Assembly (NCBI GenBank): GCA_037385045.1 | Contig: JARRNJ010000040.1 | Coordinates: forward strand, 1 to 32,222 | Reading direction: 5' to 3' | DNA length: 32,222 bases | Source of the DNA: JARRNJ01 sp037385045 | Lineage (GTDB): Bacteria; Pseudomonadota; Gammaproteobacteria; JASBUN01 | Shown here: positions 14,298 to 22,858 of the stretch, piece by piece | Layout of the letters: each line of letters starts with the position of its first letter | Numbering within the stretch: the stretch's first letter is position 1 | Made by a program: the position numbers and the translations under genes | The notes under the pieces: model-generated | Databases searched by the model: none | Told to the model about the DNA's origin: nothing | What the model saw: only the letters and a program-made list of their open reading frames with translations

Positions 14298-15674
14298 TCA
14301 TGCGGCCAGCTGGCCGGCGAGCTGGTCGAGCCCGTCGCCGGCCTCCAGCACCGTGGCCAGGACCTGCTCGGCCTGGTGCTCGCTGAGCGACAGCGCCCGG
14401 AGCACGCCGAGGGGCAGCTCGGTGCCGGCGGCCTCTCCGATATCCACCCGCCGTAGCAGGCGGTTGGCGATCAGCACCAGCTGCGGATAGACCGCATGCA
14501 GCTGGGCATAGTCGGGATTGTGGTGTTCACGGGCGGCGGTCACCACTTCGGGCGGCAGGTTCCAGTGTTCCATCAGCCACACCGCCAACTGGGTGTGGCT
14601 GACCCCGAGAATCTCGGTTTCCAGATCGGCCAGGTCGCTGTCCGGGTGCTGGGCCACCGCCTTGTCCAGCCAATAGAATTCCGGCGCGAACAAGTCGCCC
14701 AGCAGCAGCAGGCCGAAGTTGTGCAGCAGGCCCGACAGGTAGGCCAGGCCCGGGGCCGGACGCAAGTGCGGCAGCAGTGACCGGCCCAACACCTGGGTTA
14801 CGGCGGCGCAATACACGGCGCCGCGCCAGAATGCGGTCAGACCGAGCGGCCCTTCGCGCGGCACCCGGAACGGCCGGCCCACGGCAATGCCGAGAACGAT
14901 GTTCATGGTCATGTCGTAGCCCAGCACCCGGGAGATGGCGTCGGATACCGAAACGACCTCGCCCCGATAGCCGAAGAACGGCGATCGGGCATAGTGGATG
15001 ACTTGTGCGGCGAGGCTGGGGTCCAGTTCGACGATGCGCGCCAGATCGTCGACGCCGGCGTATGGGTTGGCGCGCAACTGCATCACCCGCTGGCCCATCT
15101 CCGGCATCGGCGGCAACTCCTTCACGGCTTCGATGCGGTCCTGGAACCGGCGCTGCAGCTGCGCCGCGGGCGGTTTGTGCAGGTGCGGGGTCAGTGGGTC
15201 GGCCTCCACACCCTGGCGTGCCGTGACGCGACTGCGCCACGCGTGCTGAATGCGCTGCAAGGCGCCGAATTTCATGCACAGCAGTTCGCTGCCGCTGACG
15301 CGGAAGTAGACCGCGGCGTCGGGTGCTATGCCCTCGTCGAACACCGTCTTGATGCCGTAGGCTGCCGACAGCGCCGGCACCAGCGCCGGATCACAGTCGG
15401 GGAACAGCCCCTGGTGTTCCGCCGGGCTGAGCACCGCGAGGTCGCGGCGCAGTTCCCGGTTGAGCGCGGCCAGGTCCAACTCCTGGTCCAGGGGGTAGGC
15501 CGCGACCAGCAGTCCGCGCCGGTCACTCAAGACGGCAGTCTGCAGCAGCTGGGCGGCGTCCACGTAGGCGCCCGCCGCCGCCTCGGCCGCTGTCGCCGCG
15601 GGCGGATGCTCAAGCACCTCGTACGTCGCCAGGTGTGCATCGAGGAAGCGTTTGATGGTGGCCGGAATTGCCAT
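14298..15674 (-). CDS. YbaK-type deacylase domain fused to HDOD domain
   Basis: A cytoplasmic protein of 458 aa. Residues 1-150 form a YbaK/ProX-type domain, known for editing mischarged tRNAs (core TYEVLEHPPAATAAEAA, QLLQTAVLSDRRGLLVAAYPLDQELDL, GIKTVFDEGI). Residues about 172-380 are an HDOD domain (AVKELPPMPEMGQRVMQLRANP, LDPSLAAQVIHYARSPFFGY, YLSGLLHNFGLLLLG, AVWLMEHWNLPPEVVTAAREHH). HDOD domains resemble HD phosphohydrolases but usually lack catalysis and act in signalling. The start at 15674 (MAIPATIKRFL) is favoured because the YbaK fold begins there; the open frame continues to 15743 with low-complexity residues. It stands alone on its strand, between the small acidic protein and the DUF1269 gene. 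Confidence 0.9.
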   Translation of the reverse strand: MAIPATIKRFLDAHLATYEVLEHPPAATAAEAAAGAYVDAAQLLQTAVLSDRRGLLVAAYPLDQELDLAALNRELRRDLAVLSPAEHQGLFPDCDPALVPALSAAYGIKTVFDEGIAPDAAVYFRVSGSELLCMKFGALQRIQHAWRSRVTARQGVEADPLTPHLHKPPAAQLQRRFQDRIEAVKELPPMPEMGQRVMQLRANPYAGVDDLARIVELDPSLAAQVIHYARSPFFGYRGEVVSVSDAISRVLGYDMTMNIVLGIAVGRPFRVPREGPLGLTAFWRGAVYCAAVTQVLGRSLLPHLRPAPGLAYLSGLLHNFGLLLLGDLFAPEFYWLDKAVAQHPDSDLADLETEILGVSHTQLAVWLMEHWNLPPEVVTAAREHHNPDYAQLHAVYPQLVLIANRLLRRVDIGEAAGTELPLGVLRALSLSEHQAEQVLATVLEAGDGLDQLAGQLAA

Positions 15675-15869
15675 AGTTTCCCGTCGGTGGTGCGACGCCG
15701 CGGACCCGGCCGCGCGGTCTGAATGCGGCCCAGCACGAGCCACGCCGGTGAGGCGATCACTGCGCCTGCCTGCTGTATCGGTCGCGGCGGAGGGACCTGA
15801 ACCGGGTCCAATCAGTGGGAGGGTGGATGTGTGATAGAACTCACACGGGGCCGTGGCATGCCGGGCGGG
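15675..15869. other. Intergenic stretch, nothing recognised
   Basis: These 195 bases separate the small acidic protein gene from the YbaK-HDOD gene, both on the minus strand. I see no gene, clear terminator or repeat in it; reading frames crossing it are low-complexity shadows. Confidence 0.5.
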
Positions 15870-16154
15870 TCAGTAGTCGTCGAGGGGGTTGTGCCAATCC
15901 AGGTGTGCGTTGCCTTCCAGATCGACGCCGTAGTCCTCGCGTTCGATATCCAGGGAGCCGGACCAGTCTTCGGGGGGTTCGATCAGCTCGAACGCCTGTT
16001 CGGCCCAGGTGTCGGCATCGATCTCTTCCACAGTACCGTCAAAATACTGGATTTCGACCGAGCCCTCGTCCTCGTCGAGCGCAACGACCTCGAACGTGCC
16101 ACCGGCCTCGTCTTTGAACCAATCTCCGATCATGGGCATACGGACACTGGACAT
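15870..16154 (-). CDS. Small acidic protein, DUF6763-like
   Basis: A soluble acidic protein of 94 aa of unknown function. The pattern MPMIGDWFKDEAGGTFEVVALDEDEG, then VEIQYFDGTVEEIDADTW and IEPPEDWSGSLD, is one I associate with a small gammaproteobacterial family (DUF6763). That name is from memory and not certain. The start at 16154 (MSSVRMPMIGDWF) has a purine-rich GGGGG upstream; two further ATGs at 16139 and 16133 are possible. The frame stays open to 16325, but the added residues are basic and unlike the rest, so I left them out. Confidence 0.78.
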   Translation of the reverse strand: MSSVRMPMIGDWFKDEAGGTFEVVALDEDEGSVEIQYFDGTVEEIDADTWAEQAFELIEPPEDWSGSLDIEREDYGVDLEGNAHLDWHNPLDDY

Positions 16155-16564
16155 GGGAGCCCCCGTTTTTGCTGACCACGTATTGGCGGATTCAGCCGCC
16201 GGTCGTCCCTGGCCGCATTTGCCGGTTCTCCTCGCCGCGGCCTGGTCGAACCTGCCGACTCTCGACTGCGTCCTGGCGGGGAACAACGGAATCTGCACCT
16301 GGAACACTGTGGCGGATCGGCGCACAACGGACTACAACGCGAGCGGCGAGACTGGACATCCTATGGGTACTTTATAGAACCTGCGGTCACCGATGGCAAG
16401 GCGCCCGGCGCAGCGGTAGCGGCCTGCAAAATCGGGCCTGCCGCTGGCGACACCGTAATGCCGCCCACGCGGCCGATATGTTAAATTGCGGGTTTGCCCG
16501 CCGGGCACGGAGGTTGGCGGGCCGAATACATTGCCGGAGGCGAACCTGACCGAAGGTCCGTGAC
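16155..16564. promoter_or_regulatory. Divergent intergenic region with hairpin upstream of cNMP-rhodanese gene
   Basis: A 410-base region between divergent genes with no credible coding frame. A seven-base inverted repeat GCCCGCC/GGCGGGC stands at 16496-16502 and 16516-16522 with a 13-base loop, in the likely leader of the plus-strand gene. A -10-like TATGTT lies at 16477-16482 in a short AT-rich patch, without a convincing -35 box. Confidence 0.35.
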
Positions 16565-17620
16565 ATGACCGAGCCTTTCTCCGACGCGGAAGTTCTGCGA
16601 CTCAAGGAACTGGTGCCGTTGTTTTCCCTGTCCGATGAGCGCTTGCGGGAGCTGGCTGCATTGGCGACGCGGGAAACGCACCGTCCCGGGGTGTATCTGT
16701 TTCGTCGAGGCGACCTGGATAATCAGGCCGTGTATCTGCTCGAGGGTCAGGTGCAGTTGCTTGGCTCCGATGATGACCCTGACGGCGATCTGGTTGCCGC
16801 CGGCACGCCGGAGGCGCGACATCCGTTGGCGGAACGGCAACCACGCGCGGTGTCCGCCGTGGCCCGCAGCGAAGTCACGGTGCTGCGCGTCGACAATAAC
16901 GTGCTCGACTATATGATCACTTGGGACCAGCTCGCCATGCTGCACCAGCAGTCGGCCGCGCCCGAGTCGGCCGATGCCGGTGAAGATGGCTCCTGGATGA
17001 GTACCTTGGCGAGTTCGCTGCCGTTCCAGTACATGCCTCCCGCCAATATGCGTTCCCTGCTGGAGCGCATGGAGCGGATTGAAGTCAAAGCCGGTGACGT
17101 AGTCGTGCGCCAGGACGAGCCGGGCGATTACTACTATTTGCTCGCCCGCGGGGAGGCCCGGGTCACGCGCACCGTGGAGTTGGCGCGCCTCGGCGAAGGC
17201 GCGAGTTTCGGCGAGGAGGCCTTGGTCGCGGGTGTCGGGCGTAACGCGTCGGTGACCATGGCCAGCGACGGCAGTTTGCTGCGGCTGTCGAAGGAAGATT
17301 TCAACGAACTGCTCAAGGCGCCGCTGGTCAACTGGCTGTCACCCGCGGACGCGCGCAACAAGGTCAACCGCGGTGCGGTATGGCTGGACGTGCGTCACGC
17401 CAGGGAATTCCGTCACTACCGGCTGCCGAACGCCGTGAGCCTGCCGTTGCACGAGTTGCGCCAGCGCATGGATGAGCTGGACCGCTCGTTGCCCTACATC
17501 TGTTATTGCAAGACCGGCAGCCGCAGTTCGGCGGCGGCATTCCTGTTGTCCCAGTCAGGCTTCGATGCCAGCGTGTTGCGCGGCGGCCTGCAGGTGCTGC
17601 CCCCACTACTGCGCAGATGA
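16565..17620 (+). CDS. Cyclic nucleotide-binding and rhodanese domain protein
   Basis: A soluble 351-aa paralogue of the first 355 residues of the giant protein at 4730, with the same domain order. Residues 1-130: degenerate cNMP-binding-type domain (ending HPLAERQPRAVSAVARSEVTVLRVD). Residues about 140-255: cNMP domain with the cassette FGEEALVAGVGRNASV, whose Arg is the expected phosphate ligand. Residues about 258-345: rhodanese with active loop CKTGSR, catalytic Cys at residue 315. It ends right after the rhodanese, with no coiled coil, membrane helix or FGE part. The role is presumably cNMP-gated sulfur transfer or sensing in the cytoplasm, not proven. The ATG at 16565 follows a weak GAAGG. 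It is convergent with the FIST gene, eight bases apart. Confidence 0.92.
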   Translation: MTEPFSDAEVLRLKELVPLFSLSDERLRELAALATRETHRPGVYLFRRGDLDNQAVYLLEGQVQLLGSDDDPDGDLVAAGTPEARHPLAERQPRAVSAVARSEVTVLRVDNNVLDYMITWDQLAMLHQQSAAPESADAGEDGSWMSTLASSLPFQYMPPANMRSLLERMERIEVKAGDVVVRQDEPGDYYYLLARGEARVTRTVELARLGEGASFGEEALVAGVGRNASVTMASDGSLLRLSKEDFNELLKAPLVNWLSPADARNKVNRGAVWLDVRHAREFRHYRLPNAVSLPLHELRQRMDELDRSLPYICYCKTGSRSSAAAFLLSQSGFDASVLRGGLQVLPPLLRR

Positions 17621-17628
17621 CGCGCCCG

Positions 17629-18771
17629 TCAAAGAAACACGGTCAGCACGCCGGTGTAGCCGTAGAGTTGGTCGTTGGCGATCTCGCCGTTGGCAAAAAA
17701 TCCCACCAACGGCACGTCGCCCAGTTCCGCCTGAACCGCCTGCAGCTCTTGGGATGCATCGCCGAACAGGTGGCGGCCGCGCCCAATGCATGAGTAGTAC
17801 AGCGCGCCGCGAGGGCGCCCGTCCACGCGCGCCTTCAGGGACTCCAGCGTGCGCTGCAGATCCTCCCAGGCGCTGGCGGCGTCGCGGCGGCAGAACTGCA
17901 CCTGTTGGCCCTCCCGCACCAGGTCGCCGATGATCAGCTGCCGGCCCCGGCGGTCGATGCCCATCAGGTTGCGCACCAGATAATCGCCGGTATCCGAGCC
18001 CGACAGCGGCAGCGCCACGAAGATGTAGCCGCCCACGCGCTGCAAATCCCGCGCCAGCACTTGGCCGATGTCCTCCTCGAACACCTCCAGTGCCGGCCGC
18101 TGATCCAGGGTGGTGAGAATGTTGCGGTCACAGCGGGTGATCAGGTGCTTGTCGGCAATGGGTGTGCAGCCCTGGGACATGCAGGTGGCGACGGCCACCT
18201 GATCCGAAAACAGCACTCCCGAAACCCCGGCCTCGCACGGCCCGTCGGCGAACTGGGCGTAATCGTCCCGGGACGAAGCGAGCCCGCCCACCAGATAGGC
18301 GTTGGGCACCTCGTGGGCCAGGGCCGGGATGAGTTGCGGCGTCAGGGGTGACCGGGGGTCGCCGTGAACCACGCCGAAATGGGCGGCATGGCGCCGGTAC
18401 CAGTCGCCGTGCGTCCGGCGCAACGAGAACAGATCCGCGTCCAGAGTCGGAAACACCCGGAACGCGTCCGGCGGGAACGCGCCCACCAGGGCGGCGACGG
18501 CCGGGGCGTCATAGTATTCCGTGCCGTTGGCACAGATCCCCATGCCGACGGTCCCGACCCAGTGTTCGACGCCGGTTGCCTCGCGCAGCCGTTGCGCCGC
18601 CACGGAGAAGTCGCCTGCCAGCCCGTCGGTGGTGTAGAGGAAGCCCAGATTGGCGCCCGCGGGTACTGCGCCCAGCGCCTCCAGGCACGCCTCGGTGGCC
18701 CGGCGCCAGTCGGCTCCGGTGCCAGCGGCGGCGCAGAACAACGCGCCGCGATTGCGATCGTCGCGGGCCAT
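17629..18771 (-). CDS. FIST domain signal-sensing protein
   Basis: A soluble protein of 380 aa with the FIST N and C domains, proposed ligand-sensing modules of signal transduction (small molecules, possibly amino acids). The N-domain shows ANLGFLYTTDG, WVGTVGMGICANGTEYYD, AYLVGGLASSRDDYAQF and GVSGVLFSDQVAV. The C-domain shows VALPLSGSDTGDYLVRNLMGID, GALYYSCIGRGRHLFGD and VPLVGFFANGEIANDQLYGYTGVLTVF, the usual end. No output domain is attached, so it must act with a partner. The start is the ATG at 18771. It lies downstream of the prk terminator and is convergent with the cNMP-rhodanese gene; whether the two act together is unknown. Confidence 0.93.
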   Translation of the reverse strand: MARDDRNRGALFCAAAGTGADWRRATEACLEALGAVPAGANLGFLYTTDGLAGDFSVAAQRLREATGVEHWVGTVGMGICANGTEYYDAPAVAALVGAFPPDAFRVFPTLDADLFSLRRTHGDWYRRHAAHFGVVHGDPRSPLTPQLIPALAHEVPNAYLVGGLASSRDDYAQFADGPCEAGVSGVLFSDQVAVATCMSQGCTPIADKHLITRCDRNILTTLDQRPALEVFEEDIGQVLARDLQRVGGYIFVALPLSGSDTGDYLVRNLMGIDRRGRQLIIGDLVREGQQVQFCRRDAASAWEDLQRTLESLKARVDGRPRGALYYSCIGRGRHLFGDASQELQAVQAELGDVPLVGFFANGEIANDQLYGYTGVLTVFL

Positions 18772-18839
18772 GGGTGGCTACCGGTGTAACCCGTCGGCGG
18801 CGGCGAATCAAGGCGCAACCGGTGGGGTTTTCGCGATGT

Positions 18840-18870
18840 AAAAAAAGACGGCGCCGCTGGCGGCGCCGTC
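18840..18870 (-). terminator. Rho-independent terminator of prk
   Basis: Read on the minus strand, a perfect ten-base stem (GACGGCGCCG/CGGCGCCGTC, 18870-18847) with a four-base loop is followed directly by a run of six or seven T (18846-18840). It begins about 20 bases after the prk stop, so it ends the prk transcript before the FIST gene. Confidence 0.93.
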
Positions 18871-18891
18871 CGGGACCCGATCGACTGGGTT

Positions 18892-19773
18892 TCAGGCGCT
18901 GGCCTTGGTCTCGAGCATACGCTCGATGATCGGTGCCAGGATGATCTCCATGGCGAATCCCATCTTGCCGCCCGGCACCACGATGGTGTTGCGCCGGGAC
19001 ATGAACGCGTCCTTCAGCATGGAAAGCAGGTAGGGGAAATCCACGTGGAACTTGGCCGGGTCCCGGAAGCGGATCACCACGAAGCTTTCATCGGGCGTCG
19101 GGATGTCACGGGCAATGAACGGGTTGGAAGTATCCACCGTCGGCACCCGCTGGAAGTTGATGTCGGTGCGCGAGAATTGCGGCGTGATGTAATTCACGTA
19201 GTCCGCCATGCGCCGCAGAATGGTGTCGACGATGGCCTCGGCGCTGTATCCGCGCTGGGCGTTGTCGCGGAAGATCTTCTGAATCCATTCAAGGTTGACG
19301 ATCGGCACCACTCCGATCAGCAGGTCGACGAACTGGGCCGCGTTGTGATTTTCCGTCACCACACCGCCGTGCAGTCCCTCGTAGAACAGCAGGTCACTGC
19401 CTTCGGATATCTCCTCCCAGGGAGTGAACTCCCCGCCCTTCTTGTCGATGTCGAGGCGGGCATTGTGCTCGGCCGCCTCCTCGTCGCTGTGCAGGTAATA
19501 GCGTTTCTGGCCGGTGCCGGTTTCGCTGTACTGCTTGAACAACTCTTCGATCTTGTCGAACAGGTTGGCCTCGGGGCCGAAGTGGCTGAGATTCTTGCCC
19601 TCATCGTGAAACTTGGCAATGGCCTGTTTCATTTCCGCGCGGTCGTAGCGATGGAAGCTGTCGCCCTCCACCACCACCGGGTTGATGCCGTCGCGGCGGA
19701 AGATGTGCTCGAAGGCGACCTTGACGGTGGAGGTGCCGGCGCCGGACGAACCGGTGACCGCGATGGGCTTCAC
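18892..19773 (-). CDS. prkB: Phosphoribulokinase
   Basis: Makes ribulose 1,5-bisphosphate from ribulose 5-phosphate and ATP, the step of the Calvin cycle that feeds Rubisco. The 293-aa product matches the proteobacterial (class I, octameric) enzyme. The P-loop GSSGAGTST is at residues 8-16, EGDSFHRYDRAEM follows with the catalytic and substrate residues, then LLFYEGLHGG (Walker B-like) and GGKMGFAMEIILAP at the C-terminus. Family N-termini start a few residues before AVTGSSGAG, so the GTG at 19773 is preferred; the frame is open to 19842 through a hairpin and looks non-coding. It is monocistronic: a strong terminator follows and the MscS gene is divergent. No Rubisco gene lies in the window. 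Confidence 0.95.
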   Translation of the reverse strand: MKPIAVTGSSGAGTSTVKVAFEHIFRRDGINPVVVEGDSFHRYDRAEMKQAIAKFHDEGKNLSHFGPEANLFDKIEELFKQYSETGTGQKRYYLHSDEEAAEHNARLDIDKKGGEFTPWEEISEGSDLLFYEGLHGGVVTENHNAAQFVDLLIGVVPIVNLEWIQKIFRDNAQRGYSAEAIVDTILRRMADYVNYITPQFSRTDINFQRVPTVDTSNPFIARDIPTPDESFVVIRFRDPAKFHVDFPYLLSMLKDAFMSRRNTIVVPGGKMGFAMEIILAPIIERMLETKASA

Positions 19774-20106
19774 CGATCGGCGCGTCTCCCTGGGTCGCGC
19801 CCGGCAAGAACTGCGTATTGAAGCATTTTTTGCCTCACCCACTCAAGGCGTGAGGCTTTTCGGCCGTCGGGCCCGCACACAGCAAGCCAATTAAAACAAT
19901 GATTTACGGTATACCGCCGGCAGGCAGGGGTCGTGGCCGCCGGCTTGGTGTATTCCTCTGATTTGACAATTGTTTTTCGCTCAGCGGCTGGTCGCGGCGA
20001 AGGGCCGTGCTAGCCTTCCTCTGGGCGCGCCGCGCCGCGTCCCGGTCGGTGAAGCCGGAGTGAAACAACCGGCTGCCGTTTGCAGGATTTTTGGGGAGCC
20101 AGGACC
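19774..20106. promoter_or_regulatory. Divergent prk/mscS control region
   Basis: A 333-base region holding the promoters of both divergent genes. A hairpin GCCTCAC (19832-19838) / GTGAGGC (19850-19856) with an 11-base loop is flanked by T6 before and T4 after on the plus strand; it could terminate plus-strand readthrough or sit in the prk leader. A ten-base palindrome CGGTATACCG is at 19907-19916 within the most AT-rich part. TTGACA at 19963-19968 lacks a partner -10 box. The exact promoters cannot be fixed by eye. Confidence 0.4.
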
Positions 20107-20943
20107 ATGGAGCAGATTGATCCGAGCACGTTTTCCTACTACCTCGATGCCTACTTAATCCCGTGGGGCATCAAGTTGTTGACCGCCATCATCATTTTCC
20201 TCATCGGCCGTTGGCTGGCCAAACTGGTGGTAGGCCTGGTGCATCGCCTCATGCAACGGGCCCGAGTGGACGACACCCTGATCACGTTCCTGGGGGGGAT
20301 CATCTACGCGATACTGCTGGTGGCCGTGGCCATCGCCGCCCTGGACCGGTTGGGGGTCAACACCACCTCCCTGCTGGCCATCCTCGGCGCCGCCGGTCTC
20401 GCCGTGGGTCTGGCGATGAAGGACTCGCTGTCCAATTTCGCCGCCGGCGTCATGTTGATCCTGTTCCGGCCGTTTCGGGTGGGCGATTTCATTGAGGCGG
20501 CAGGCACCAGCGGCATTGTCGAGAATATTCAGATCTTCAGCACCGTGCTGCGCACCGGCGACAACCGCGAAATAACCGTGCCCAACGGCCCTATTTTCAG
20601 CGGCACCATCGTCAACGTGACCGCGCGCGACACCCGCCGCATCGACCTGGTATTCGGCATCGGCTACGGCGACGACTTGCGCCGGGCCAAGGAGCTGATC
20701 GGCCAAGTGCTGGCGGCCGAAGAGCGCATCCTCGCCGATCCCGCGCCGGCCATCAGCATTGCCGAGCTGGCCGACAGCAGCGTCAACCTCAACGTCCGCC
20801 CGTGGGTGAAGAGCGCCGATTACTGGCCGGTGCGTTCGGACTTGCTGGAGAACGTCAAAGCGGCGTTCGACAGCAACGGCATTAGCATCCCGTTTCCCCA
20901 GCGCGACGTGCACCTGTTTCAAGTCGAAGCCGGCTCATCGTAG
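20107..20943 (+). CDS. Small-conductance mechanosensitive channel, MscS type
   Basis: An inner-membrane heptameric channel subunit of 278 aa, opening under hypo-osmotic tension to release solutes. Three membrane helices: about residues 17-37, 60-82 and the pore helix LLAILGAAGLAVGLAMKDSLSNFAAGVMLI, the Ala/Gly-packed TM3 of MscS. The cytoplasmic beta domain follows (FRPFRVGDFIEAAGTSGIVENI, TVPNGPIFSGTIVNVT) and ends IPFPQRDVHLF. The length and motifs are close to E. coli MscS (286 aa). The ATG at 20107 follows CAGGA; the frame is open for nine more codons to 20080. It is divergent from prk. Confidence 0.95.
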   Translation: MEQIDPSTFSYYLDAYLIPWGIKLLTAIIIFLIGRWLAKLVVGLVHRLMQRARVDDTLITFLGGIIYAILLVAVAIAALDRLGVNTTSLLAILGAAGLAVGLAMKDSLSNFAAGVMLILFRPFRVGDFIEAAGTSGIVENIQIFSTVLRTGDNREITVPNGPIFSGTIVNVTARDTRRIDLVFGIGYGDDLRRAKELIGQVLAAEERILADPAPAISIAELADSSVNLNVRPWVKSADYWPVRSDLLENVKAAFDSNGISIPFPQRDVHLFQVEAGSS

Positions 20944-20956
20944 CCCGACGCCCGGT

Positions 20957-20982
20957 AGCGGTGCGCGTTAGCGTGCACCGCT
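20957..20982 (+). terminator. Hairpin after mscS
   Basis: AGCGGTGC (20957-20964) and GCACCGCT (20975-20982) form a perfect eight-base stem around a ten-base loop, 14 bases after the mscS stop. There is no T tract, so it may be a 3'-end stabiliser or repeat remnant and not a true terminator. Confidence 0.4.
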
Positions 20983-21256
20983 GCAGGCAATAGCCCCGGT
21001 CTGGGTCCCCTTTGCCGCGGGCGTGGCTTTACAAACCGAATTGGCTGCAGCGCTTTCCGTCGCCGGCGTGGAGATTGCCTTCCGGGCGTGGGGCGGGTCG
21101 CGACGCTTGCGCTTGCCACTTTGCGCAACGTCCGCTACGCGCCCCGGCGGCGCCGCGGAACGTGCGTTTTCACCGCCGGGTGTAACTTGTCGGAAGGTTG
21201 TTCACCGGGCGACTCCAGGACACAGGCAGGTGTGAGCGGCCCCGGTCGTGCTGTCG

Positions 21257-21290
21257 CGCGGTGGGTGCGCTGCGGTTATCCACCCTGCGG
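21257..21290 (-). repeat. REP-like palindrome, copy 1
   Basis: Reverse complement of the copy at 21312. On the minus strand it reads AGGGTGGATAACCGCAGCGC followed by ACCCACCG, with complementary ends GGTGG/CCACC. Such GGTGG-x-AGCGCAGCGC-x-CCACC palindromes are scattered between genes in many gammaproteobacteria. Confidence 0.7.
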
Positions 21291-21311
21291 CTTTTCAGAC
21301 CCGGGCATTAT

Positions 21312-21343
21312 CGTAGGGTGGACAAGCGCAGCGCATCCACCGT
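21312..21343 (+). repeat. REP-like palindrome, copy 2
   Basis: Reads AGGGTGGACAAGCGCAGCGC then ATCCACCG on the plus strand. It differs from copy 1 by three or four bases and points the other way, with 21 bases between them, so the two form an inverted doublet. Confidence 0.75.
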
Positions 21344-21403
21344 TCTTACGACCATGTGTGAACAACCTGGTGGGGTTACACAGCCAGTTCAGAGGTAAGC
21401 ACG

Positions 21404-21871
21404 GTGCGGACCGTGCACGGAGGGTTGGCGGCCCGAAGACCTGCTCTGGCCGGCGGTGCGGCCGCGGCCGCCGATCGCACCATCATGGCCAGCCATCCCT
21501 GGGTGCGGGAAGCGCCGCCCGGGGGCGCCCGCGCTGGCGGCCCACATGCGCATTGACAATCGCGGCGATCGGGCACCGCATCTGGTCGGCGCCGAGTGCA
21601 CGGCCTTCGGCAAGGTCATGGTGCACCGCACGGTGGTCGAAAGCGGCGTGAGCAAAATGGTGCACGCACCGTCGGTGGAAGAGCCGGTCCGCGGCAGCGT
21701 TGTGTTCAAGCCGGGTGGTTACCACGTGATGCTGATGCGGCCCAAGCGTACCGTGAGGGGGGCGAGCGGGCGGCGATCATGCTGCCGTTCGACGGCGGCG
21801 GGCGGATGCCGGTCAGGTATCCGGTGCGCAAGGCGCCTTCGGCAGCCGGCGACATGCAGCATCGGCACTGA
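21404..21871 (+). pseudogene. PCu(A)C-type copper chaperone, two frameshifts
   Basis: PCuAC proteins carry copper in the periplasm to cytochrome oxidase. Pieces of one are spread over two frames. Frame with 21404: a weak signal-peptide-like start, then ASHPWVREAPPG. Next frame: ALAAHMRIDNRGDRAPHLVG, then VMVHRTVVESGVSKM and GGYHVMLMRPKRTVR, which contain the His-Met copper ligands (H...M...HVM). Back in the first frame: GERAAIMLPFDGGGRMPVRY to the stop at 21869-21871. Removing one G in the run near 21525 and adding one G in the run near 21757 restores a single frame. The signal peptide has little hydrophobic core, so it may also be degraded. It could be a true pseudogene or two homopolymer sequencing errors. 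Confidence 0.75.
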
Positions 21872-21888
21872 CGCCGGTCGCCCGGCGT

Positions 21889-22853
<965 letters not shown>

Positions 22854-22858
22854 GGGTT

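Larger units (their letters stand above)
20983..21403. other. Non-coding stretch between mscS and the PCuAC remnant
   Basis: About 420 bases with no credible gene. Its only recognisable content is a pair of inverted REP-like palindromes at 21257-21290 and 21312-21343. Confidence 0.5.

Noticed and set aside
19774..19842. N-terminal extension of phosphoribulokinase
   Set aside because: The family begins just before AVTGSSGAG, and the extension crosses a hairpin and reads as non-coding.
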